From: Sipunculus nudus
Taxonomy: Eukaryota > Annelida > Sipuncula > Golfingiida > Sipunculidae
DNA: 64,000 bases
Direction: 5' to 3'
Assembly (NCBI GenBank): GCA_026874595.1
Contig: CM049311.1
Span: forward strand, 11,313,676-11,377,675
Shown here: positions 38,849-51,008 of the stretch, in pieces
How the letters are laid out: each line of letters begins with the position of its first letter
Numbering within the stretch: position 1 is the stretch's first letter
Translations under genes and position numbers: made by a program
The notes under the pieces: generated by a model
The model's input: only the letters and a program-made list of their open reading frames with translations
Database searches by the model: none
Told to the model about the DNA's origin: nothing

Positions 38849-39724
38849 ATATTTCATTTAATTCAATCATACTTGTTTTGGAGGGAAGATGGTCTCGTGG
38901 ATATTTTATATCACATTTCCTAGAATATCGAATATGATTGGAAAATGTGATCAAATGTTATTATTTCATTAGCAGTATATCTCATTAAAAAACCCACATA
39001 TAAATTAACATATTCTCATAATTATTTAGACGGTGTATATTATATTCGAACAAAATATCCCATTTTATGTTTATCAAGGATACTCTACGTATGCCCTCAT
39101 GTGGGTGATGTTGGAAAATGCTGAAAATTAGCCTGGTTTATGCCGAGTAAATGAAGGATGTTACTGCACTCTGACAGCCAGCGACCTGATCAGAGATGGT
39201 GCCATGTTCTGAAAGGCGTCTGTAAATTTAAATGAAAGCTAGGCTAAAGAAATATACCATTTGCTAAGAGGTCGATTTAACTAACGGAATAATTTCACTG
39301 TTCCATGTTCAAAGAACGTCTGAAGAATATTATTATGAAAAATCATTAAGCTTAAAACCTGCAGTTCCGTACACTTAGTCCTCTCATAGAACAAATGAGA
39401 TCGGGTCACATTGTGTTTGAAGTGAGATGAACGATGAAAAGAACTGAAGGTGTGTAAAAGAAATGATCCTTCTAATGTGATGTCGCAGTGTGCATAATGG
39501 GTATAAGATACAATTAATTATGATCTTCACTTTAAATGCAGGCATATTTGGATTACATAATTGGAGATAATAGTATCGTTTGATCATAGTTTGATTATCT
39601 TTGCAGGGAAGTTATTGTTGGGTCTACCTGCACTCCAGTGGCCTGTTCACTCTATATCAACCATGAGCTTAACACTATGTTCCCTTTATCTTGAATATGG
39701 TCATTTTTCAGATTTATATACATA

Positions 39725-39780
<56 letters not shown>

Positions 39781-39781
39781 A

Positions 39782-39864
39782 TAAACAGTGACGCCTTTTA
39801 GATAGACTAATTAGTTTATTAATTTTATAAACTAGTTAGTCTATCTAAAAGGCGTCACTGTTTA
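39782..39864. repeat. Palindrome with 37-bp arms
   Basis: Arms 39782-39818 and 39828-39864 are inverted copies with one mismatch around a 9-base loop. Each arm contains GACGCCTTTTAGATAGACTA. It follows a (TA)n tract and is followed by ACTACAGACTAACACGGCT (39882-39900) and another (TA)n tract. Confidence 0.85.
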
Positions 39865-39912
39865 ACTTAACCTTTACTTCAACTACAGACTAACACGGCT
39901 ATACCACTTATT

Positions 39913-39978
<66 letters not shown>

Positions 39979-40143
39979 GAGGGAGAACAAAAAAAGAACG
40001 AGAGATGCATGATTATCCATGCTGATTTATTGTATATACAAATGGAATATTAATACTCAAAAAGTCGATTTGCTGCCGATTTGCTGCTAACTATGTACAA
40101 TTATTCGACAGTGAACCGACTTTTCTGTGTATTCATGTTACAT

Positions 40144-40187
<44 letters not shown>

Positions 40188-40199
<12 letters not shown>

Positions 40200-40350
40200 T
40201 GTAGGAGTAGCCATGCTGGTTCATTGTTTTATAGATGGAAAGAGTATACACAGAAAAGTGGTTCACTGCCAGTGAACCACTTTTCTGTGTATACTCTTTC
40301 CATCTATAAAACAATGAACCAGCATGGCTACTCCTACATCTATATATATA
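40188..40350. repeat. Perfect 163-bp palindrome (81-bp arms, 1-base spacer)
   Basis: Arms 40188-40268 and 40270-40350 are exact reverse complements as far as I checked; the outer ~12 bases are TA repeat. The arm module CAGTGAACCACTTTTCTGTG then TATACTCTTTCC and CAGCATGGCTACTCCTAC also follows the tRNA-like head at 40579. A decayed inverted version lies at about 40008-40135. Confidence 0.88.
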
Positions 40351-40438
40351 TAATATATGCCGTACACCAAATAAAGCCATCAGTTCCCCCTGCTGCATGC
40401 AAAAGTCGCCGTGCCGACACGTGTAGTGGGTGAGACTA

Positions 40439-40481
40439 TGACGTCGCTAACATGACGTCACTTCGCTGGTTCCTATAAAAG
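40439..40481 (+). promoter_or_regulatory. TATA box and CRE-like sites upstream of the tRNA-like head
   Basis: TGACGTCG (40439), TGACGTCA (40453) and TATAAAAG (40474) are correctly ordered for an RNA polymerase II promoter, with initiation expected near 40505-40512, where the tRNA-like segment starts. Functional status unknown. Confidence 0.4.
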
Positions 40482-40509
40482 GGTACAAATACACAGTGAG
40501 GTTGGGAAT

Positions 40510-40611
40510 CTGTCATGGCCAAGTGGACTAAGGCAGCCGCACCGGAAATCGGAAGATCGTGGGTTCGAATCCCACTGGCAGTGAACCACTTTTCTGTGTA
40601 TACTCTTTCCA
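40510..40611 (+). mobile_element. tRNA-derived SINE-like head and short body
   Basis: The 72-base tRNA-like segment 40510-40581 has box A (TGGCCAAGTGG, 40516), box B (GGTTCGAATCC, 40562), a T-arm stem GTGGG/CCCAC and an acceptor pairing CTGTCA/TGGCAG. The anticodon arm pairs by only three bases, so it is unlikely to be a working tRNA. It runs directly into the module found in the palindrome (GTGAACCACTTTTCTGTG) and then a (TA)n tail. Confidence 0.65.
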
Positions 40612-40769
40612 TATATATATATATATATATATAATTATTTATATAAATATATTTATTTACAGTGTAGGTAAAGTGTTGGAGTAACGCCTTTTGAATAGAT
40701 GATTTTTATTCAGCATTGTTTGTTTTGTGATAATAAATAAGTCAGCCTATCTGAAACGTATTCTGACTC

Positions 40770-40826
<57 letters not shown>

Positions 40827-41231
40827 CAGACATCCAGACTTATGACCCACTATCATAAATATTAACCCAAATGTTCATATTGATTAATGGCAGTTTCAAT
40901 CAATTAGTTATTTGATTATGCAAATATTTCTCCAAACCTTCATTACTAAAAGGTTTACTTTATCCAACGAAAACCGATCTTCATTGATATAAATATACAT
41001 GGCTGGCACATTTAGGTATGAAATTACAGCAGTGGAAATTAATAGCAAATACCGTTTGATCACAAGTATATAAATAAAAGGATACACTAATGGACATACA
41101 CCATTAACAGATCTATGTGTACCAGTACACTTGGTACGACTGCAAGATAAGGTCGGTATGCGATATGCCGAAAGCTAAAGGGAGACATATAGAGGATAAA
41201 ACTTTTTTTTAATATTTATATTTAAGAAGAC

Positions 41232-42184
41232 ATGGCACGCAATAATTCGACGGTCACCGCAAATGGTTCTGCTATGGTGTTTTGTGAGCCATTGTATGAT
41301 TTACAGTTTGTTTCGTCATTCCTAGTAATCCCTATCATTTTGATAGGGAATACAGTCAACATAGTCACTATCATCAAGTTCAACTGGTTACGTACCAAGT
41401 CAAATGCCCTGATATGTGCACTGTTTGTTGCTGACATATCGGTAGGTCTAATTAGCCTGGTGTTTAATTTAACATGTAAGATATCATTTAGTACACTTGC
41501 AATGACCATCGTTGGTTATACCGGAAGTTTGCCTTACAACATCTCAGCTAGAGCACTTCTCATGATTGCAATGGAACGTTACATTTATATAATACATCCT
41601 TTTAAATATATACGTTTCATGACAAAGACGATGGTTGGGCTGATGATTGCTTTTCCTTATGTTTATTCAGTCCTCATTACTATTTCAGTTGAATGACTGG
41701 CTTCTTCTTTAGGTATTATGCTTGATCGGATTATTCCTGTCGCACTATATTATGTTGACGGTTTTATTCTTGCGACCCTTTATTTAAGAATTCTCTGTAC
41801 AATATATTCCCAAGCAAAGCGAATACGGCAAGTGACATTATCGGATCTTGGCCAAGGATGGAAGAAACCTAAATTGAATGCAACCAAAATGTTTGGACTG
41901 GTAGTTCTGGCGTCTTTCATCACTTGGACACCTTCTATAATTTTATCACGTATACAAAAAGATGAATCAAATATTTACAAAATTCTTCTGTGTTGGCTTA
42001 TGAAGTGGCTCTCATGAACTCAGCTATAAATGTGTTCGTATATGCTGGTGGGAGTTCAGATTTCAGGAAAGCATACAAACTGAAAAAACGTATAATAACC
42101 ATTAAAAAGCAAACAGATCAACTACAACATAACAAAAGTCAACTTGGGATTGAGCTTTATTTCTTATTGTTAACTCAAGGCTGA
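41232..42184 (+). pseudogene. Type-A 7TM receptor pseudogene with nonsense codon and frameshift
   Basis: Starts at the ATG at 41232 with sequons in the N-terminus. TM1 G-N, TM2 V-A-D, TM3 A-M-E-R-Y and H-P-F-K-Y are intact. A TGA at 41694 interrupts the TM4-TM5 loop; the paralogue at 37290 has W there, so TGG to TGA is likely. The same frame continues from 41697 through TM5 (Y-Y-V-D-G), the third intracellular loop (Q-A-K-R-I-R) and TM6 (I-T-W-T-P). A one-base loss near 41990 then moves TM7 (N-S-A-I-N-V-F-V-Y-A-G) into the next frame. The tail after K-A-Y-K is longer than in other copies. Confidence 0.83.
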
Positions 42185-43512
42185 TATCATCTGGATGACA
42201 TAATGAAGATTTAGGAATAAATGCTTGTTTGTGATTTAAAATTTTTCCTATATATAATGCCCTACCTCATTGTATAATAATGCAATGTCAAACATATGAT
42301 GTTTCTGTACATATATTGGTGTGATTAGTTTCTTAATATAAGATGAATGAGAATGTATAATTAAAAAACAAATAAACATATCATAGTAATAATAGAGGAT
42401 TCTTGATGACACATAAGTCCGTATTTCATTTGGAATCAACGTTTGGATATATGAGATAAAAATAATTTATATCAAATTTGTAATAAGAACAAGAAAGAAT
42501 GAAATGATAATGGTGTTCTTATTTGTGTACATAATACTGTTGTTTTGCTTTTCAAAATATTGCTTTTCATTTGGTGTAAGTGCAACTGATATATTATCCT
42601 TATAAATGGTGTTTTTTTTTAGCCAGAGGTAAAATTCAGATTTTCTAAAATAACATAAAATACAATTACTCACCATTAAGCACTTTACAACGTCCTTTCC
42701 TTATTTATAATTTTCAACTCATCATCTCTCAAGTTAAGTTTATTTAGGAGAGTCGTACAAGGGGTTGATAAATCATATCGAAAGTTAAAATATGCATTAG
42801 AGTATTCATATACTGGCATAAGCGAGGAGTGCAGATTATATGAGAGGGGACAAGTGTCTTTTCCTAGGTTGAAGGAAATTTAAATAAAAACACCCGTCTG
42901 TGAAATGGGCATATCAGGGAATAGTGATGACGTCATATAGTAGACGTGAGGTACTAAAGAGGCACCAACATTCACGGGACTAATAATCAAGAGCTGCCGA
43001 ACTCTGTTTACAGCAATTATTCTCTGCATGCACGCGCTTCACTGTTACGTCACATTTCATTATATCCATATCCAAGGAGAATACACAATGGCCACTCATT
43101 AGGGACGCCATGAACCACAGATATATATGAGACATGTCAACCAGGCCATAAAGTAAATAATATTTATATTGTGAGTAGGTAAGGTACCAAAAATTATGCT
43201 TTTGCCTCTTTATGTCATTGGTCCAAATTTTGTTTGGCAGGTTTATTTTATGTAGAGATAATCGCGAAAAACAGGTGGACAGGGGGTGTGGAAGGGACTA
43301 TAGTAAATAAGAAAAATGGATCATTGTGTGACTGAATGCTATAAACAGACACTTTATTAAACAGTGACCTTGTACAATAATAGCTGTACAATTTTGAAAA
43401 ATCTGACAGTTCTTTTTAGACTTTAAATTTTTCCAAATCAAGAAATGCTTTTAGTGTCTGTTTAATAAATTTCAAAAGGAAAGGGTAGGCAGCTCTGAAA
43501 TGTACACAACAT

Positions 43513-43515
<3 letters not shown>

Positions 43516-43572
<57 letters not shown>
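43516..43572 (+). repeat. (TA)n microsatellite
   Basis: About 28 TA units in otherwise featureless AT-rich DNA. Confidence 0.95.
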
Positions 43573-43574
<2 letters not shown>

Positions 43575-44961
43575 AATGTTCTTGTGAACTATAAATAAGG
43601 ATTTCTGTTGGAAATTTAGGTTAAATAACCACGTTAATAAATTTGTTTGGGAATGTTATGTTGAATATATTTACAAGCCACGGTAGACATACTCAAGGTA
43701 AGGGTTTTATAGCAAATTTGACCAAAGTCATCATTTATAAAGATTTTGGTGGATGGGCATAAAATGGCTTGAAGTTGGCTTTCAAATAACATGGTTTGGT
43801 TCATGCAATTTTAAAATGTCCACACCATGGGTGTGACACCTCTCACAATCTCCCCACTGAAGTCATTTTGCATCTTCGGTAATTTCTACTCTCATTCCTT
43901 TACTCTCAAATATCATTTTTCAAACAAACAAAAATCAGTATACTCTTTTCAAAAATTGAGATATTTTGATACTGAACAAATGCTCATTTTCTGAGCAGAT
44001 CAGTGTGGACAGATAAGTTTTCATATTGTGACATTAAATATACCAGGTAAATATAATAAATAAATCATCATACATAATTTTTTTGTTCAATTTAATTATT
44101 AACTTTTTGGTTTCAATTTGATTTTCTGACAAACAATTTTTGATAACTGAGACATAGCCAAACAAGTTTTTGTAGAATTTAATGTGAATAAATAATGTAT
44201 AGAGATAAAAAGTAAAAGTTGACAAATGAACATATTAATCATACCGGTAGTTACTTATCTCGTGCTGGGGTATAAATTTCTAGTCTGGGAGGATATTTGG
44301 TTGGCTTTATATTCATGCCAAGGTTAATTTATTCTGGTATTTTCACTACTCCTGTGATTTATGAGGGTTTCATTTTCTGAACTCAAACTAACCTGCACGT
44401 TAGTGTAAACAATAGTAAATACATTATTATAGGAATAATCTTAACAGTCTTAAACAAGAAAGACCCGAAGGTGTTCAAAAGAGTTGAAATTCTTATTCAC
44501 TATTGATATAAACGACCTGGTAATATTTAATAAAATCAATTATTAGCTAAGCTGACCATAGGTCATCTGAGCTGTAGCAATCACCCCTTCAGTCGTCCTG
44601 TCGTCCCTTTGTCTGTCTGTCCTTTAACAAGGCTCAAATCATAACCATTAGACCTAGAAACTTCAAACTTGACATTGAGGTAGGTCTTTGGTAAATCTCC
44701 TTGCATTTCAAAAACTATACTTTTAGCATTTAGAAAATCAGACTCGTGTTAGTGTAATGGGCTGCAAAACAAATATTTTGCACTCAACCCTAAAACTAAA
44801 ATGTTCATCAACCGCACATAAAACATCGGATCATGCAAAAGATGAAGAAAATCAGCCAGCCAGGTATTCAAAACAGTTGCAGACACAATTGAAATTTTTT
44901 GTTCACTCTGTGAACTTATGCCATGGGGCAGCATCCGCCCTCCACTGTCAACTGTCCACCG

Positions 44962-46500
44962 TCTGTTACCAAATATCTCAACAGCTAAAGGAGCTACCTT
45001 CATGAAACTTTGCAGCATTACTGATCATTGGATGGACATGCAAAATAAGCTTTTGGTGGCGCCACATTTGTTGACCTACTTTCTGCGGGACGAAATGGTC
45101 TTTTCCACTTCTTCCAAAATAAGTCATAAAGTATTAATATTTTGGCCTTAATATCATAGTCAACAGTTCCTTAGAGGAAGGGGAATAATTTGAGTATAAA
45201 TTCAGTGAAGTCATTTTCAAGATGGCATCTCTACTGAACTTCGAATTGTGTCGATCGCAAAATTTGACAACTTGATGTGTTTCTATACATGATATATAGT
45301 CTGTTACCAAATATCTTAGGAACTGCTGCAGCCTTCAGTTTCAAATTTCACAGGAATCATCATCATGTGACTGCTAAATGATTTTTACCTCCAGGTGTCG
45401 CCACCTGTGATGACCTACTTTCTGTTGGACAAAATGGTCTTTTCCACTTCTTCCAAGATAAGTCATAAAGTAATAATATTTTGGCCTTTTATATCATAGT
45501 CAGCAGTTCCTTAGAGGAAGGGGAATAATTTGAGTATAAATTCAGTCAAGTCATTTTCAAGATGGCATCTCTACTGAACTTCGAATTGTGTCGATCGCAA
45601 AATTTGACAACTTGATGTGTTTCTATACATGATATATAGTCTGTTACCAAATATCTTAGGAACTGCTGCAGCCTTCAGTTTTAAATTTCACAGGAATCAT
45701 CATCATGTGACTGCTAAATGATTTTTACCTCCAGGTGGCGCCACCTGTGATGACCTACTTTCTGTTGGACAAAATGGTCTTTTCCACTTCTTCAAAGATA
45801 AGTCATAAAGTAATAATACTTTGGCTTTCATATCATAGTCAACAGTTCTATAGAGGAAGGGGAATAATTGGTGTGTAAATTCAGTCAAGTCATTTTCAAG
45901 ATGGCGTATCTATGGAACTTCAAGTTGTATCGATCACAAAATTTGACAACTTGATGTGTTTCTGTACATGATGTATTGTCTGTTACCAAATATCTTAGGA
46001 ACTTCTGCAGCCTTCAGTTTCAAATTTCACAGGAATATTGATCATGTTACTGCTAAATGATTTCAACCTGCAGGTGGCGCCACCTTTGTTGACCTACTTT
46101 TTGCGGGATGAAATGGTCTTTTCCACTTCTTTCGAGAAAAGTCATAAATTATCAATATTTTTGCCTTCATATCATAGTCAACAGTTCCTTAGAGGAAGGG
46201 GAATAATTTTGAGTATAAATTCAATCAAGTCATTTTCAAAATGGCCTCTTTACGGAACTTCAAATCTCGTCAATTGCAAAATATGACAACTTGATATGTT
46301 GTTATACATGTTGTATTGTCTGTTACCAAATATCTGAGGAACTGCTGCAGCCTTCAGTTTCAAAATTCACAGGAATATTGATCATTTGACTGCTAAATGA
46401 TTTTGACCTGCAGGTGGCGCCACCTGTGTTGACCTTCTTTCTGCAGGCTGTAATGGTCTTTTCTGCTTTTTCCAAGATAAGTCATTACGTATTTATTTGT
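44962..46500 (+). repeat. Tandem array of a ~340-bp unit, about 4.5 copies
   Basis: Units begin CTGTTACCAAATATCT at 44962, 45301, 45641, 45980 and 46320, a spacing of 339-340. Copies two and three are nearly identical, the others more diverged. Each has an AGATGGC-like part and a GGTGGCGCCACC palindrome or its variant. Confidence 0.9.
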
Positions 46501-47153
46501 TATAATCCACCAAAGCAGAGTCTCCACTGAGACCCTTGGACTGATCTTTCCGAAACCGGTATACTTGTTCCCTCACCTATGTAGTTGTAGGTAACAATGA
46601 TGGGTGACCTTTCTGTGCAGTACAAACCTGGGTGTCTTTTAGATAACAGCCCAAATCTTAGGAGTGATTCAACGTATTGAGCTGAAATTGTGCATATCCG
46701 TAGATCTTTGACACCTCCATCTTCACTCAAGACTGGTGGTGCCATCTGCAATTGTTTGCCCATGACGTCCATCGGGACCGGGACATTTGCTGTGGAAATT
46801 GCTCATATCTCGGAAGTGGTTGAAGGTATTGGTCTGAAATTAGGCATATCTATCCATCCAGGAAAGTTTTCTCATAAACCAGACAGGTGGCGCCACCTAC
46901 CTTGTGCAATAGGACAGTGTCTACTTGGAAAGGAATGAATGGTATTTTCACATTCACCATTTTTTTAATCACCTGCCATTGTGCACATTAATTCACAGAG
47001 TGAACATTAGCCCCTGGGTCTCTTGTTTAAAATTTTCAGCTGTTGATGTATGAAATTCATACTTGAGATACAATATCTCAGTGATAATTTAATGGATCTT
47101 TCTTTAATGAAATCTGGCAAGCTTTTTGATCATGGATAGCCCTATTAGCTGTG

Positions 47154-47255
47154 CAGGACTGGTGGGGCAGTCTACATTTTTCTTATTGTTAGACATTTCT
47201 TTTTCAGGACTGGTGGGGCAGTCTACATTTTTCTTATTGTTAGACATTTCTTTTT
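47154..47255 (+). repeat. 51-bp direct repeat, two copies
   Basis: CAGGACTGGTGGGGCAGTCT starts at 47154 and again at 47205, followed in both by ACATTTTTCTTATTGTTAG. The copies are essentially identical. Confidence 0.85.
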
Positions 47256-49651
47256 TTTTATTTCTAATCCCCAGAAATTACTGCTGGCCAATAGTTAAAA
47301 GGGCACAAATTGTAAATGCTTGACCTAAAAACATCCTACTTAATATCCAGCTAGGTCCTTGGTTAATCTCATGGCATACCAAAAATAAGGCCACTGTGAC
47401 CTATATTTTGTGAGTTACACATGTTTTTATGTGTTTTGAGCACAGTAAATTTTTATTTATTTACAGCCCAAATCAGCTGAGCATCATCACCCATGGGTCA
47501 CTTGTTAATTTACAGGTTACAAGATTTGTTTTAAATCTGTTAACACTAAAGGCATGGTAAAGTTACCTGAAGGTACAGTATTAATTATGGAGTATTTGTT
47601 TTGATGGGGTGTCTTAGTCTCAAAGGTTTTATTTTCCCAATAATTCACTTTACATGGATATATCGCACACTAATATTTAACCAGCTAAATGCAGTTTTTG
47701 ATATAAGTGAAAGTGGCTGTTTTAACTGATGTGAGCAGTTTCTTTTTAATGACCGAGGGCATCACATCTAAAGGCCTGAAACTCCCCATCGAAGAAAATG
47801 GAGACACAAAGATATGATGATCGACCTCCTACCAGGACGGACATCCCGCAGAGGGCTGTCTATGGATTTACCATTTAGCTGTGTCACTATTCATCCATAT
47901 TATAACTTAAAACAGTGTATGAATAGATGATCTACTATAGATGTACTTCTCAATGTACAGCTTTGTCACTCTGGAGCAGTAAAACTGTGTTTCAGTGTGT
48001 GTATGTGTACGTAGCATATATGCATGGTAAAATAGCTGCTGTTTCCATGTGAGCATAGGTGCATAAACTGGCAGATGTATATACTGGAAAAGTGGAATTA
48101 GCAGGTCTTCCAAATAAAAATGGAGTGACGTCATTTGACACAGAATCCTGGAATTCACACAAATCCTATGCATGAGAAATACTCCTGTGGGGATTTTCAT
48201 GCAGATACACTTGCACTTACAGACACATGGAAACAACACTTGTAAAATCATATGAGTGGGTTTCATTATTCATGCATATATGCACAAATGGAAACACAGC
48301 TTTATCATGTTATAATCCACCCCTTATTTTTGGAATAGGAAAATTTTTTTATTGCGAAATTATCATTTGTGCAAATTTGTGTCACCAAGACTTTGGGATA
48401 ACAAGCACTTTATGTGTACACTTTATATTTTCGAGATATAGGATTAGAGAAACATTAATTACACTTACATTATAAGGTCTTTCTTTACTAGTTTCTCCCT
48501 TACTATGTATGACCTCATAATCATCATAGCCAAAACATATATGATCATATAGTATATAATCCTGTCAGTCATATTTCTACGCACAACTGTAATTGCTATG
48601 TGCTGCCATCTGTTGGCTTCTCTGTGTACTTCAGGTTGTTGAAGATGAAGTTATCATTTCATGATAACAGACTAATAGTTCCTTGAACAAATTAGTGTGC
48701 ATTTCAAAAATATGTTCAAATTCAAATATCTGCATACAATTTACAATCCTCTCTATCAGACAATGCGATCTTCATTTTTTTCTGTAAAATATATTTTGAT
48801 GAAAGATAGGTATACATCCTTTGTTTAATCTGTATGTATTATAACATGCACAGTTTGAAAAAAAAAAATTCTGTCTGTGGTGTAGAGTCTTAAACTTATT
48901 AATAATTTGTTAATACTTATTCCCATTTACATTTTTGCAATTATTATAATTTACGGCAACTCTAGTGAAAAGTGAATAAAAAAAATTGCATATTGAAATG
49001 AAATCTAATATCAGAGTTTTTGGTTCATGTAGATTATTTAACAAATCATATAAACATGGCAGAGTTAGGGAACAATTTCCATTCTACAAGCTAACTGCAC
49101 GATTTTTGTAAAACATCTTTGAATCTGATCTATATCATAGTTAGTACAAATTGTCAAAAAGTGTGGCTTATTCCTGTCTCTAGGATGCAGATTTGTACAT
49201 TATTGCATATTAAATGAATTAACCATAATGAAGATGTAATTGTCAAAAATGATCAGGTAATAAATTGAGTATACATACTATAATATATAGTCATATGGTG
49301 AACTGTTAGGTATGGAGAGTGGGTTATTTGCATGGAATGCACTGGTATGGAATCGGCTCAGGAACGAAGTATGACTATCACCTATTATCAGTGTTTTAAG
49401 TCATTCAGAGTAATTGTTTATATATTTATGTTAATATCTTTTGGGTTTTCTGTTGCAATTCTTACATTAAATTTCAAATAACATTGTATATATTCAGAAC
49501 CCCCATTTATGACAACAATTGGGACCTCAACAAAGTGGTCTATTTGCTCGCGATCTTTATGAAGAACAAAAAAAAATCAAGATCCATAAAAAAAGTGGTC
49601 ATTGCTAGAGGTGCATGGTTTCTAAACCTAGGTGGTTTTAAGGTGAGGTTT

Positions 49652-49652
<1 letters not shown>

Positions 49653-49713
<61 letters not shown>

Positions 49714-49720
49714 ACATATA
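49653..49720 (+). repeat. (TA)n(TG)n microsatellite
   Basis: TA tract changing to TG repeats. Confidence 0.95.
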
Positions 49721-50959
49721 TGTACAGTAAAATTTGTACCCAAGGACCACTGGTACCAGCAATTCATATTATAGGAAAAAGAATGCAGGGTATGTCATTC
49801 TCATTGATTTGCTTTGTTAGAATGGATGACTCTCCATTCATTATACTGTGAAATGTTAAGGAATAATAAGTCTGTGAGCAAAAACCAAGTTTCAAGTACT
49901 AAGATTACTTTATTCAGCAGAGATATGGTGTCAAAGAAATAACATATCAGAGATATAACATTTGACATTTGGTATATGCTTTTACAACTGTGCCAATGAT
50001 AAATTGTATTGATAAAAAACATTATACATTTGTTAATGGCTCAGTAACAGACTTGTGAATATTAACAGGTTTAGATGCTCATACTAGTCTGTACATACTC
50101 AGAAAAAAAGAGAAGCCACAATCATATCTTTTCTTGTGAATCCTACCAAAGCTAAACTGCTTGAAACCTTTGGGTTTGATGAAGTGTTTCTGTCAAACTT
50201 AATACTGAAATTTAACTTTTAAAAACTTTCTATGAAAGTTAGCTATATAATATTCCCTCCCTTGAGATACAATGGCGTTTGTAAAATTCTAGGAACTTGA
50301 ATTTTTCGCAGATGTAGTTTTTTGCCACTGTGACCATCAGAGGACTATCCTGCTGCTTGGCATGAATAAGCAGACGTTTTGATACAGTCAAGAGCAACAG
50401 CCATGAACAGTGTTAGTCTCCAAGTCCTGACTAGTACATGGCTAGTGAAATTGGCATGCCTAGAAACAGCAAGTGGACATTATGTCCTTCATAAAATCTA
50501 CTCGTAAAACCCATACATTATACAAGTGTCAGTTTGCCTAGGGTTACGGCCTCAGCATACAAAATGTGACCAAATTAGTTCCCACAAATCCATCACACTG
50601 AATGAAAGTATATATATTGGCACTCATGACCATTAGTGTAGTACAAAGTAAAGTTACTGGGTTGATTAATGGAACTTAAACAGGAAATACCAAGCTACAG
50701 CAAGAAGGATTTACAAGCTTCAAACTTTATGGGTCATGACCTTTGACCTTTCATTGATCAAGCTTTTTGATCTCATGTAGAGGTCAGCTAATTTTGTAGA
50801 ATTTCACTATTCTATCCATGACACTATTTTCATTGGGGTTTCACCCACATTGTAAGATGTTTAGTGTGTTATTTAAAATAAGAAAGAACTTTGAATGCTC
50901 TAGATGTTCAGAATTTGTACATTGTTCTTTAAAATTTCTTTGTTATCTGTCTCTTTGCA

Positions 50960-50963
<4 letters not shown>

Positions 50964-51006
<43 letters not shown>
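50964..51006 (+). repeat. (TA)n microsatellite
   Basis: Pure TA tract. Confidence 0.95.

Positions 51007-51008
<2 letters not shown>

Larger units (their letters stand above)
39716..40824 (+). repeat. Series of (TA)n tracts bounding fold-back modules
   Basis: TA tracts at about 39716-39778, 39912-39974, 40143-40197, 40339-40354, 40611-40632 and 40772-40824 alternate with the palindromes and the tRNA-headed module. Confidence 0.9.
44540..47510. mobile_element. Nested repeat element with internal tandem array
   Basis: An outer unit runs from the TTAGCTAAGCTGACCATAGG region (about 44540) to AGCTGAGCATCATCACCCAT plus CTTGTTAA (47508). An inner unit is bounded by GTTCACTCTGTGAA (44901) and its inverted copy TTCACAGAGTGAAC (46992-47005). 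The inner part carries the 340-bp array. Central tandem repeats are seen in bivalve non-autonomous elements (pearl or Helitron-like), but assignment is inference. The open frames inside differ between copies and look non-coding. Confidence 0.45.

Noticed and set aside
40510-40581. Functional tRNA gene
   Set aside because: Boxes A and B and the T-arm are good, but the anticodon arm does not form five pairs and there is no T at position 33; best read as a SINE head.
45703-46286. Frames inside the 340-bp array as a repeated-domain protein
   Set aside because: Unit length of 339-340 shifts frame between copies and stops recur, so no continuous protein is possible.
44962-46500. CRISPR-like array
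   Set aside because: Units are continuous 340-bp tandem repeats without unique spacers, in a eukaryotic sequence.
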